Assembly (NCBI RefSeq): GCF_033446685.1
Contig: NZ_JAWQLY010000005.1
Span: 207,872-271,871, forward strand
Direction of reading: 5' to 3'
DNA length: 64,000 bases
From: Modicisalibacter sp033446685
GTDB lineage: Bacteria > Pseudomonadota > Gammaproteobacteria > Pseudomonadales > Halomonadaceae
The notes under the pieces were generated by a model. It ran no database searches, was not told where the DNA came from, and worked only from the letters and a program-made list of their open reading frames with translations. The position numbers and the translations under genes were made by a program. Positions within the stretch are counted from its first letter, which is position 1, and every line of letters starts with the position of its first letter. Below, piece by piece: positions 18,874-26,980 of the stretch.

Positions 18874-19995
18874 ATGACCGAGACCACGAATGTCGTGTTG
18901 GTGGGTGCCGGGCATGCCCATCTGCACGTCGCTGCCCATGCCCAGCGTTTGATCGAGCACGGCGCGCACGTGACGCTGATATCCCCCGGCGACTTCTGGT
19001 ACTCCGGCATGGCCACCGGCATGCTGGGCGGCGACTACGAGGCCAGCCAGGACCGGCTCGATCCGGCCTCCTTGATCGAGGCCCACGGCGGCGAGTTCGT
19101 CGCCGACCGGGTGATTGGCATCGACCGTCACCAGCGCCTGGTGCGGCTTGCCGATTCGCCGCCGCTCGCCTATGACCTGCTGTCGTTGAACCTCGGCAGC
19201 CGTGTCGACCCGTCATCGATCTTCGGCCTGTCGAGCGCTGACAACGTCTGGCCGGTGAAGCCGCTCTCGGGCCTGTGGCGGCTGCGCCAGCAACTGGAAT
19301 CGGCACTCGCCGGCGACGCCGAGGCGCCGAGTCTGGCGGTCATCGGCGGCGGGCCCACCGGGGTCGAGCTGACCGCCAACCTGGTGGCGCTCTACGCCCG
19401 CTATGGGCGCGAACCGAACATCGCCCTGGTCAGCGCCAGCGAGCGGCTGCTGCCGAATGCGCCGCGCGCTGCCGGCGCCTGGATCGAACGGCGCCTGGAG
19501 CGATGTGGGGTGCGTCTCGAACTGGCCGCCTCGGCCGTGGGCCACCAGGCCGGCGAACTGCGCCTCGACGACGGCATGCGCCTGAACGTCGAGCACGTCG
19601 TGCTTGCCAACGGCCTGATCGCCCCAGAGTTGACCGGCGAGTTGGGCCTTTGCTGCGATTCACGACAAGGGCTGGCCATCACCGCGGCGCTGCACAGCCC
19701 CGACGATTCGCGCATCTTCGCCGTCGGCGACTGCGCCTGGCTCCGTCAGGCCCCCTACCCCAAGCTCGGCGTGTTCGGGGTCCGTCAGGCCCCGGTGCTG
19801 CTCGACAATCTCTGCGCCTGGCTCGCGGGCGAGGCGCTGCGCGACTACCGGCCCCAGCGGCGCTACCTGTCGGTGCTCAATCTCGGCGACGGGCGCGGCC
19901 TGGCACTCTGGGACCGCTGGTGGTGGAAAGGCCGCCTGGCGCTAAAGCTCAAGCGGCGCCTGGACCGGCGCTTCATGGCGCAATACGGCGTATGA
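18874..19995 (+). CDS. FAD/NAD(P)-dependent oxidoreductase, NDH-2 / SelD N-domain type
   Basis: A flavoprotein of about 373 residues in the pyridine nucleotide-disulfide oxidoreductase superfamily. The N-terminus VVLVGAGHAHLHVAAHAQRL and the following FWYSGMATGMLGG block match the subfamily that is fused to the N-terminus of some selenophosphate synthetases (SelD). The second nucleotide-binding motif is AVIGGGPTGVELTANL, and the FAD motif IFAVGDCAWL comes late. No SelD domain follows, so this is the stand-alone form. The C-terminal 30 residues are basic and Trp-rich, which could hold it at the membrane like NDH-2. A GTG six bases upstream is an alternative start. Confidence 0.8.
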   Translation: MTETTNVVLVGAGHAHLHVAAHAQRLIEHGAHVTLISPGDFWYSGMATGMLGGDYEASQDRLDPASLIEAHGGEFVADRVIGIDRHQRLVRLADSPPLAYDLLSLNLGSRVDPSSIFGLSSADNVWPVKPLSGLWRLRQQLESALAGDAEAPSLAVIGGGPTGVELTANLVALYARYGREPNIALVSASERLLPNAPRAAGAWIERRLERCGVRLELAASAVGHQAGELRLDDGMRLNVEHVVLANGLIAPELTGELGLCCDSRQGLAITAALHSPDDSRIFAVGDCAWLRQAPYPKLGVFGVRQAPVLLDNLCAWLAGEALRDYRPQRRYLSVLNLGDGRGLALWDRWWWKGRLALKLKRRLDRRFMAQYGV

Positions 19996-20052
19996 AGAAC
20001 GAGCCCGGCGCATGCAGGCATGGCCGGGCTCGGGTGAACGGCCAGTTCGTGG

Positions 20053-20904
20053 CTAGCCCGGGGTCATGCCGCGCAGCCGCTCGCTGCGCCGGCGCAGCAG
20101 TTCCAGCGTGGTCAGCAGCAGCATCGACAGCAGCACCAGCATCGTCGCCACCGCGAGGATGGTCGGGCTGATCTGCTCGCGGATCCCCGACCACATCTGG
20201 ATCGGCATGGTGCGCTGCTCGGGACCGGCGATGAACAGCACCACCACCACCTCGTCGAACGAGGTGATGAAGGCGAACAGCGCGCCCGATACCACGCCCG
20301 GGGTGACCAGCGGCAAGACCACCTTGAAGAAGGTCCGGGTGGGGTTGGCGCCCAGGCTGTGCGCGGCACGGATCAGGGTGGTGTCGAAGCTCGACAGCGT
20401 CGCGGTGACCGTGATCACCACGAAGGGAATGCCCAATGCCGTGTGCGCGAGGATCACCCCCAGGTAGGTCTGCGCCAGATGGACCTTGGAGAAGAAGAAG
20501 AACATCGCCGCCGCCGAGATGATCAACGGCACGATCATCGGCGAGATCAGCAAGGCCATCACCGCGCCACGAGCCGGCATGTGCCGGCTCGACAGCCCCA
20601 GCGCGGCGATCGTGCCGAGCACCGTGGCCAGAAACGTCGCGGCGATGCCGACGATGAAGCTGTTCTTGATCGAGTTGAGCCACTCGCTGGAGGTGAAGAA
20701 ATCCTGATACCAGCGCAGCGAATAACCGTCGGGATCCAGCTGCAGCATCGCCTTGGTGAAGGTGAAATAGGGCTCGACATTGAACGACAAGGGAATGATC
20801 AGCAACAACGGGCCGATCAGGAACAGGAAGACCAGCCCGCACAATCCCAGGAAGACGTAGTGCCAGATACGCTCGCCGCGCGTGGCGTAGGATGGAAGCG
20901 CCAT
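20053..20904 (-). CDS. Polyamine-type ABC transporter permease, PotC-like
   Basis: A 283-residue inner-membrane permease with six predicted membrane segments and the cytoplasmic EAA-like loop RAAHSLGANPTRTFFKVVLP that contacts the ATPase. It is the last gene of an ABC import operon (ATPase, binding protein, PotB-like, PotC-like) and begins 4 bp after the PotB-like gene. Sequence type is the spermidine/putrescine permease family. The C-terminus is a short basic tail. Confidence 0.9.
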   Translation of the reverse strand: MALPSYATRGERIWHYVFLGLCGLVFLFLIGPLLLIIPLSFNVEPYFTFTKAMLQLDPDGYSLRWYQDFFTSSEWLNSIKNSFIVGIAATFLATVLGTIAALGLSSRHMPARGAVMALLISPMIVPLIISAAAMFFFFSKVHLAQTYLGVILAHTALGIPFVVITVTATLSSFDTTLIRAAHSLGANPTRTFFKVVLPLVTPGVVSGALFAFITSFDEVVVVLFIAGPEQRTMPIQMWSGIREQISPTILAVATMLVLLSMLLLTTLELLRRRSERLRGMTPG

Positions 20905-20908
20905 AGCG

Positions 20909-22162
20909 TTACCCCAGTTTGACTTTGTCGACGCCGATCAGGCGGTTGAAGACCAGGTAGCAGACCACCACCACGAACAGCAGGATCGAGGCGATCGCCG
21001 CCGCCAGCCCCCAATTAAGCGAGGTCTGCATATGGTAGGCGATGTAGTTGGTGATGAAGCGCCCCGATTGCCCACCGACCAGCGCCGGTGTGATGTAGTA
21101 GCCGATCGACAGGATGAACACCAGAATCCCGCCGGCGGCAATCCCCGGGATCGTCAGCGGAAAATACACCCGCCGGAAGCACAGGAAGGGTTTCCCGCCC
21201 AGCGAGCGCGCGGCGTGCATGTAACTCGGCGGGATCGTCTTCATCACCGAGTACAGCGGCAGGATCATGAACGGCAGCAGGATATGCGTCATGGCGATGA
21301 TCGTGCCCATCTTGTTGTGGATCATCTGCCATCGCGCCTCGTCGGCGATGATGCCCAGCGCCACCATCATGTCGTTGAGCACGCCCTGGGATTGCAGGAT
21401 GGCAATCCAGGTGGTGGTACGCACCAGCAGCGAGGTCCAGAATGGCAGCAGCACCAGGATCATCAGCAGGTTGGAATGGCGCAGCGGCAGATTGGCGAGC
21501 AGAAAAGCGACCGGGTAACCGAGCACCAGGGTCATCAGCATGATGACGCCGCTCATCCAGAAGGTTCGCCAGAACAGCGTCACGTAAACCTGCATGTAGT
21601 CGGGTACCGCGACGATCTCGCCGTCGGGGGAATACTGGCGGTCGACGGCCGCCAGGTAGTAGGACAGCGTGTAGGGTGACGACTCGCGCTTGATCACCCG
21701 CCAGGTCGCGAGCTCGCCCCAGTCGTCGTTGATATCGATCAAGGCAGCCTTGTAGGGCGCCTCGAGCTTGGCGACACGCCGCGCGCTGCCCATCAGCGCC
21801 GAACGCATGCCGGATTTCTCATAGTTGAGACGGCTCGCCACCAACCCCAGGCTGCGCGCCTTGGCACCCGCCTCGAGATCGGCGGCCAGCGCGGCGAAGA
21901 CCGGCTCGTCGGGCAGCGATTCGCCATCCCAGTCGGCCAGTGCCTGGCTGGTCCGCGGCAGGGCGGTGGAGACTTCGGGGTTGTCGACGCTGCGCCACAG
22001 CATGTCGAACAGCGGCATGACGAAGGCGATTATCAAGAACGCCAGCAATGGCGACACCAGCAGCAGCGCCTTGAGCTTCGAGCGCCGCACGGCACGCCGC
22101 AGGCTGGTCTTCAGCGGTACGCCGTCGGCGGTCTTCAGGGGAGCGGTGGGAGATTCGGACAC
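20909..22162 (-). CDS. Polyamine-type ABC transporter permease, PotB-like, long form
   Basis: A 417-residue permease partner of the PotC-like protein. After the first membrane segment (about residues 29-56) there is an insertion of roughly 130 residues, hydrophilic and helical, before the remaining five segments; standard PotB is about 285 residues. The EAA-like loop is HAARSLGGKPFLCFRRVYFP. The start is a GTG with GGAGAGG 5 bases upstream. The extra periplasmic domain could help dock the binding protein. It is separated from the binding-protein gene by a hairpin. Confidence 0.9.
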   Translation of the reverse strand: MSESPTAPLKTADGVPLKTSLRRAVRRSKLKALLLVSPLLAFLIIAFVMPLFDMLWRSVDNPEVSTALPRTSQALADWDGESLPDEPVFAALAADLEAGAKARSLGLVASRLNYEKSGMRSALMGSARRVAKLEAPYKAALIDINDDWGELATWRVIKRESSPYTLSYYLAAVDRQYSPDGEIVAVPDYMQVYVTLFWRTFWMSGVIMLMTLVLGYPVAFLLANLPLRHSNLLMILVLLPFWTSLLVRTTTWIAILQSQGVLNDMMVALGIIADEARWQMIHNKMGTIIAMTHILLPFMILPLYSVMKTIPPSYMHAARSLGGKPFLCFRRVYFPLTIPGIAAGGILVFILSIGYYITPALVGGQSGRFITNYIAYHMQTSLNWGLAAAIASILLFVVVVCYLVFNRLIGVDKVKLG

Positions 22163-22201
22163 GCGGGCCTCTCCGGAAAGAATTCGAGCCTACCAACAAA
22201 A

Positions 22202-22227
22202 CACGCCACCCCGGCCGGGGTGGCGTG
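22202..22227 (-). terminator. Intra-operon hairpin after binding-protein gene
   Basis: A perfect 26-bp palindrome (arms begin CACGCCACCC) lies 7 bp after the binding-protein stop and is followed on the minus strand by TTTTGTT. It looks like a partial terminator or mRNA-stabilising stem between the binding protein and its permeases. Confidence 0.75.
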
Positions 22228-22234
22228 GCGGGAC

Positions 22235-23350
22235 TTACTGGGCCAGCCAGGCGTTGAAGCGCTGGGTCAGTTCGTCGTTATTGTCGGCCCAGAACTCGTT
22301 GTCCTTAGGAATAGCCGTCGCGAAGTTGGGGCCGTAGGTGGGCATGTGCGGCTTCATCTCGATATCGGTGCCGGCCAGGGTGGTCACCATCTTGGCCGAC
22401 GATTTGCGCGCCGGACCATAGGAGATGTACTTGGCCTGATCGGCCAGCCGCTGGGTATCGGTGGCGAAGTACAGGTAATCCTTGACCTTGTCGAGCTTGC
22501 CGGTGGGCACTACCCAGCCATCGAGTTCGAAGACCTGGGCGTCCCAGATGATCTCGAACGGCTGGCCCTCGTTGGCCGCGGCGTTGAAGATCCGGCCGTT
22601 GTACGCCGAGCCGAAGGCGACTTCCTGGTCGGCCAGCAGTTGCGGCGGCTGGGCGCCCTCTTCCCACCAGATCACCTGGTCCTTGATGGTGTCGAGCTTG
22701 GCGAATGCGCGCGCCACGCCCTCTTCGGTCTCAAGCACGTCGTAGACGTCTTCCGGCGCCACGCCGTCGGCGACCAGTGCCCACTCGAGGTTGTTGATCG
22801 GCTTGCGCATCAGCGTACGCTTGCCCGGGTAGTTCTCGAGATCGAAGACGTCGGCGATGGTGCTCGGCTGCTTGTCTTCGGGGAACATCTCCGTGTTGAA
22901 GGCGACGATGTTGGAATAGACGATCGAGGGCACGAAACACTCGTCCAGCGAGCCTTCGATGAAGTCTTCGGTGGGCGGCGTGCCGTCGGGAGCATCGGCC
23001 AGCAGCGCATCGTGATCGAGCGGTTCGATCAGCCCTTCTGCGCAGGCGATCAAGGCGTCCGCCGGCAGCATGTCGACCAGATCCCAGGTCACGTTGCCCG
23101 CCTGCGACTGGGCGCGCAGCCCGGCCAGGGCGTTGCCGCTACGGTCGATGTTGACGATCTCGTCGCCGGACTTTTTCATCCACGGCTCGTTATAGGCCTT
23201 CTGCTGGCTCATGCTGTAGGCCCCGCCCCAGGAGACGATGTTCAGCGTCTCGGCCTGCGCGGATACCGCCAGCGCCAACGTGGATAGCCCCAAGGCGCCC
23301 GTTACGGCACCCTTGATCAACGTTTCCTTGAAGAGTCTCGTGTTGTTCAT
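22235..23350 (-). CDS. Polyamine-type ABC transporter periplasmic binding protein
   Basis: A 371-residue secreted solute-binding protein of the PotD/PotF class. A signal peptide covers about residues 1-33 (cleavage after VSAQA), and the mature protein starts ETLNIVSWGG. The YSNIVAFN and SAYNGRIFN blocks fit the family. The ATG follows a GGAG site in an A-rich leader. The gene is second in the operon after the ATPase and is followed by a strong hairpin, an arrangement that usually gives more binding protein than permease. The ligand is not certain: putrescine, spermidine, or a related amine. Confidence 0.9.
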   Translation of the reverse strand: MNNTRLFKETLIKGAVTGALGLSTLALAVSAQAETLNIVSWGGAYSMSQQKAYNEPWMKKSGDEIVNIDRSGNALAGLRAQSQAGNVTWDLVDMLPADALIACAEGLIEPLDHDALLADAPDGTPPTEDFIEGSLDECFVPSIVYSNIVAFNTEMFPEDKQPSTIADVFDLENYPGKRTLMRKPINNLEWALVADGVAPEDVYDVLETEEGVARAFAKLDTIKDQVIWWEEGAQPPQLLADQEVAFGSAYNGRIFNAAANEGQPFEIIWDAQVFELDGWVVPTGKLDKVKDYLYFATDTQRLADQAKYISYGPARKSSAKMVTTLAGTDIEMKPHMPTYGPNFATAIPKDNEFWADNNDELTQRFNAWLAQ

Positions 23351-23463
23351 TTTTGTTTCTCCAGTTGTTGTTATCACGCGATCCTGCAATGTCCGACGAG
23401 CGGTACCGCCGCGGCGCCTTGCGACATCGCTTTCGGGTGCCCAGCCTCGACGAAGGGTTCGCC

Positions 23464-24594
23464 TCAGGCATCCAAAGCCCGGCAATCGGCGCTCGACCAG
23501 CCGATCTCGACCGTTTCCCCGGGGCGCAGCACGGTGTGACCGTCGGCGTTGGGGGTCTTGATGATGAACTCGTCGTCGCCGCAGACCGATAGCCGGGTGC
23601 GCAGATGGTCACCGAGATAGATCACTTCCTCGACCTTCGCCGAGAAGCGGTTCTCGAAATCGTGACTGCTCCCACGCACCAGGCTGACCCGCTCGGGACG
23701 TAGCGACAACGTGGTCCGGACGCCGGCCTCGGCGACCGCGACCGGCTTGGCGATCACCGTCTCGCCGCTGTCCAGGCGTACCTTGCAGCGTTCGCCGGCA
23801 AGCTCGGTCACCTCGCCGCGCAGGCGGTTGTTCTCGCCGATGAAATAGGCGACGAAGGCGTTTTCGGGTTGCTCGTAGAGGGTATCTGGCGAGGCCAGTT
23901 GCTGGACCACGCCGTCGTTGAACACGGCGATGCGGTCCGACATGGTCAACGCTTCGGTCTGATCGTGGGTGACGTAGATCATGGTCACCCCCAGTTCGGC
24001 ATGGATGCGCTTGATCTCGTACTGCATCTCTTCGCGCAGGTTCTTGTCCAACGCCCCTAGCGGCTCGTCCATCAGTACCAGCTCGGGCTCGAAGACCAGC
24101 GCGCGCGCCAGCGCGACACGCTGCTGCTGGCCACCGGACAGCTGCGCCGGGCGGCGGTCGCCGAACTCATCGAGCCGGACCATCGCCAAGGCGCGTTGGA
24201 CTTTCTGCCTGATTTCGGCCTTGCTCAGGTGGCGCACCTCGAGGGGAAAGGCGAGATTCTCGGCAACCGTCATGTGCGGAAACAGCGCATAGTTCTGAAA
24301 GACCATGCCGATGCCGCGCTTGTGTGGCGGCAGGCCGTTGATCGGCTCGCCCTTGAGCAGGATCTCGCCATGGGTCGGCGTCTCGAACCCCGCCATCATC
24401 ATCAGGCAGGTGGTCTTACCCGAGCCGGACGGCCCCAGCAGGGTGACGAACTCGCCCTGGCGAACGTCCAGGTTGAAATCCTTGACCACCAACTCGACGC
24501 CGTCATAGCTCTTCTGGACATTGCGGAAGCGGGCAAAACACGTATTGTCGGTCGCCGCTTGCGTTTGCGGCGCAGCTTCGAGGGTCTGGGTCAT
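23464..24594 (-). CDS. potA: Polyamine-type ABC transporter ATP-binding protein, PotA-like
   Basis: A 376-residue cytoplasmic ATPase powering the importer. Walker A is GPSGSGKTT, the Q-loop VFQNYALFPHMTV, the signature LSGGQQQR, Walker B LVLMDEPLGALD, and the H-loop YVTHDQTEAL. A TOBE regulatory domain occupies about residues 285-370. It is the first gene of the operon, with the binding protein 113 bp downstream. The 232-bp gap upstream should contain the promoter. Confidence 0.93.
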   Translation of the reverse strand: MTQTLEAAPQTQAATDNTCFARFRNVQKSYDGVELVVKDFNLDVRQGEFVTLLGPSGSGKTTCLMMMAGFETPTHGEILLKGEPINGLPPHKRGIGMVFQNYALFPHMTVAENLAFPLEVRHLSKAEIRQKVQRALAMVRLDEFGDRRPAQLSGGQQQRVALARALVFEPELVLMDEPLGALDKNLREEMQYEIKRIHAELGVTMIYVTHDQTEALTMSDRIAVFNDGVVQQLASPDTLYEQPENAFVAYFIGENNRLRGEVTELAGERCKVRLDSGETVIAKPVAVAEAGVRTTLSLRPERVSLVRGSSHDFENRFSAKVEEVIYLGDHLRTRLSVCGDDEFIIKTPNADGHTVLRPGETVEIGWSSADCRALDA

Positions 24595-24781
24595 GCAGCA
24601 TTACCTATGCGTAGCCATTGTTTTGGTTGTCGTTTTTGTCGCTTGGCGTGCGGCCCGAGGCGGGTATCATTTTGTTACTGTTATTGTGGCTTCGACAGTA
24701 GAGGCAACACCGCCACTTCTACAACCCCGGCAGGGGACAATAAGCGTTGAAAATGGTTTTTAGTAGCGATTGCAGAAATGA

Positions 24782-24810
24782 CAAGGGCGCCCGTAGGCGC
24801 CCTTGTTTTT
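24782..24810. terminator. Strong hairpin with T-run downstream of yceI
   Basis: A perfect 10-bp stem CAAGGGCGCC / GGCGCCCTTG with loop CGTA. The T-run (24806-24810) is on the plus-strand side, although the only adjacent annotated gene ending here, yceI, runs on the minus strand. It may act in both directions. Confidence 0.8.
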
Positions 24811-24826
24811 GGCCAGCGATCGACCA

Positions 24827-25408
24827 CTATTGACGAACGCCCTCGAAGGTCATGTACAGCTCGAGCTGGCGCATCGCCTCGGGGAATTTGCTCATGTCGA
24901 TCCCGTAATCGGCCAGCTCCAGCGTGGTGGAACCTTCGAACCCCTGGCGATAGCCACCCCAGGGATCCTCGCCGCCGCCGATATGCTCGACATCGACGGT
25001 GATCGGCTGGGTCTGGCCGTGCAGGGTCAGTTCGCCGCTCAACTCACCCTCACCTTCGCCGGTGGTTTCGAAGCCGGTGGACTTGAAGGTCGCTTGCGGA
25101 TACTCGGAAGCGTTGAGGAAATCGGCGCTGAGGATGTGCTTGTCACGCTCGGCGTGCGCCGTGTCCAGGCTGGTCACGTCGACCGTGACATTGGCGCTGG
25201 AATCCTCGGGACTTTCCGGGTCGTAGCTGAACGAACCGGTGAAGTCATCGAAGGTGCCCAGGATATAGGAATAGCCCAGGTGGCTGATCTTGAACTGAAT
25301 GAAGGCGTGCTGGTTCTCGCTGTCGATCTTATAGTCCGCGGCCTGGGCCGCCGCCAACGGCAACAGCGTGGTGGCGCTGACCAGGGCAATGGCAGTCTTC
25401 TTCAACAT
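24827..25408 (-). CDS. YceI family periplasmic protein
   Basis: A 193-residue lipocalin-like protein with a signal peptide ending AAQA (about residue 23). Typical features are HAFIQFKISHLGYSYILGTF near the N-terminus and the LTLHGQTQPITVDV block. YceI proteins bind isoprenoid chains such as polyprenyl or quinone and are induced by osmotic or alkaline stress in E. coli. The gene follows the cytochrome b561 gene by 43 bp on the same strand, the usual YceJ-YceI pair. Confidence 0.95.
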   Translation of the reverse strand: MLKKTAIALVSATTLLPLAAAQAADYKIDSENQHAFIQFKISHLGYSYILGTFDDFTGSFSYDPESPEDSSANVTVDVTSLDTAHAERDKHILSADFLNASEYPQATFKSTGFETTGEGEGELSGELTLHGQTQPITVDVEHIGGGEDPWGGYRQGFEGSTTLELADYGIDMSKFPEAMRQLELYMTFEGVRQ

Positions 25409-25451
25409 GATCGAACACTCCTGCAGTGGGACGATGGCACCTAGGATGCCG

Positions 25452-26012
25452 TTACTTGGGTGGACGTTGCGCGAATCGCGGACTGAGCATGCGCGCCAGA
25501 GTGTCCTGGCGGTCCACGAGGTGATGCTTGAAAGCCGCCAGGGTATGCCCCAGCACCAGGACCATCAGCGTCCAGGCAGCGTACCAGTGGATATCGCCGG
25601 CTATGCTGGCCTGATTGGGTAGCCCAGTGACCAGCGCCGGCACACTGAACCAACCGAAGATGCTGACCGACTGTCCTTCGGCGGTGGAAATCAGATAACC
25701 GCTGATGAAGATCACGAACATCACGGCATAGATCAGCCCATGGCCTACATGGGCAGCCAAGCGCTCAAGGCGCTGGCCATGAGCGTTCGGCGTGGCGGGC
25801 AGGAGCCGCCACAGAACCCGCGCAATCGACACACCCAACACCAGCATGCCGACCGACTTGTGGACCCACGGTGCCCGGTGGTACCAGTCGTCGTAATATC
25901 CTAGCCCGGTCATCCACCAGCCGAGGGCGAACAGGCCGATGATGGCCAGCGCGCTCAGCCAGTGGATAACGATACTGACCAGTCCCCACCCCGAACGGGT
26001 ATTACGCCACAT
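25452..26012 (-). CDS. Cytochrome b561 family protein
   Basis: A 186-residue di-haem inner-membrane protein with four hydrophobic segments. His residues placed for haem ligation occur in VIHWLSAL, HKSVGMLVLG, HGLIYAVMF and LGHTLAAFKHH. It is the YceJ-type partner of YceI and probably exchanges electrons with the quinone pool. It is the first gene of the pair, and a 15-bp palindrome lies 78 bp upstream. Confidence 0.93.
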   Translation of the reverse strand: MWRNTRSGWGLVSIVIHWLSALAIIGLFALGWWMTGLGYYDDWYHRAPWVHKSVGMLVLGVSIARVLWRLLPATPNAHGQRLERLAAHVGHGLIYAVMFVIFISGYLISTAEGQSVSIFGWFSVPALVTGLPNQASIAGDIHWYAAWTLMVLVLGHTLAAFKHHLVDRQDTLARMLSPRFAQRPPK

Positions 26013-26089
26013 GCGCCGTCTCCGTGATAACTGCGTCCAGCATAGAGAGTGTAACGACGAGTGGCAGCCCGCAAAGGGTTAAAGCATCA

Positions 26090-26104
26090 TTTCCTAATAG
26101 GAAA
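26090..26104. promoter_or_regulatory. Palindrome upstream of cytochrome b561-yceI
   Basis: TTTCCTAATAGGAAA is a perfect 7+1+7 inverted repeat in the 133-bp gap upstream of the b561 gene. It is A+T-rich and isolated, typical of a dimeric repressor operator. Confidence 0.5.
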
Positions 26105-26145
26105 CAATCTTCCAGGATACCGCCTTGATCATCTTCATGTGGCCA

Positions 26146-26829
26146 TCATTTAGAGAGCACCTGCAGCAGCAATTTGGCGGTCGATGCGCTGGACGCCGGA
26201 TTCTGGCCGGTGATCAGCAGGCCGTCGCGCAATTCGAAAGGCGCGAAATCGTCTGCGCTGCGTTCATAGGTCGCGCCGCGTTTGACCAACTCGTCCTGCA
26301 GCAGGTGAGGCACCGCTTCGCTCAAGCCGACCGCTTCCTCCTCGCTATTGGCAAAACCGGTGACCCGCCGCCCGGCGACGATCGGCTTGCCGTCATCGCC
26401 GACCACATTGAGCAGTACCGTGGGCGCATGGCAGACCGTGGCCACCGGCTTGTCGGCGCTCAGAAAGGCCTGGATCAGTCGCTTCGAATCGGCGTTGTCG
26501 GTGAGATCCCATAGCGGCCCATGGCCGCCCGGGTAGAAGACGGCATCGAAATCCTCGGCGTTGATCGTCGACAGCGCCACGGTGTTGGCCAACTGCCGCT
26601 GGGCCTCGGGATCGTCGTCAAAGCGTCGGGTGGCCTCGGTCAACGCATCCGGCTGGGTCGAGTTGGGATCGACGGGAGGCTGCCCGCCGGCCGGCGAGGC
26701 CAGCGTCAGCTCGGCCCCGGCATCCTTGAACACGTAATACGGCGCGGCGAATTCCTCGAGCCAGAAGCCGGTCTTGTTGCCGGTATCGCCCAGGGCGTCA
26801 TGCGAGGTCAGCACCATCAATAATTTCAC
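26146..26829 (-). CDS. DJ-1/PfpI family protein, Hsp31-like
   Basis: A 227-residue class I glutamine-amidotransferase-like protein. The nucleophile elbow is VATVCHAPTVLL with Cys followed by His, and GFWLEEFAAPYYVFKDAG carries the conserved Glu. The FYPGGHGPLWDL block is typical of Hsp31/GLX3-type members, which act as glutathione-independent glyoxalases or chaperones. I start at a GTG with AAGGAG 8 bases upstream; an upstream ATG in frame has no such site. A role in carbonyl detoxification is an inference from the family. Confidence 0.88.
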   Translation of the reverse strand: MKLLMVLTSHDALGDTGNKTGFWLEEFAAPYYVFKDAGAELTLASPAGGQPPVDPNSTQPDALTEATRRFDDDPEAQRQLANTVALSTINAEDFDAVFYPGGHGPLWDLTDNADSKRLIQAFLSADKPVATVCHAPTVLLNVVGDDGKPIVAGRRVTGFANSEEEAVGLSEAVPHLLQDELVKRGATYERSADDFAPFELRDGLLITGQNPASSASTAKLLLQVLSK

Positions 26830-26919
26830 GGTTCCACTCCTTGGCAGGAAATTGCACTCATCAAGCATAGATGGCGATGAGCCGCGCGGCTTCAAGGGGA
26901 GCAAGAGGAGCGCACGGAC

Positions 26920-26946
26920 AAAAAAACGCTCCGCGTGGCGGAGCGT
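26920..26946 (-). terminator. Intrinsic terminator of metZ and the biosynthetic block
   Basis: On the minus strand a perfect 9-bp stem ACGCTCCGC / GCGGAGCGT with a 3-base loop is followed by six T. It lies 34 bp after the metZ stop and closes the leftward block. Confidence 0.92.
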
Positions 26947-26980
26947 CGGCGTTCAGGTAAGCGGCAGTAGAAAGGTTTGG

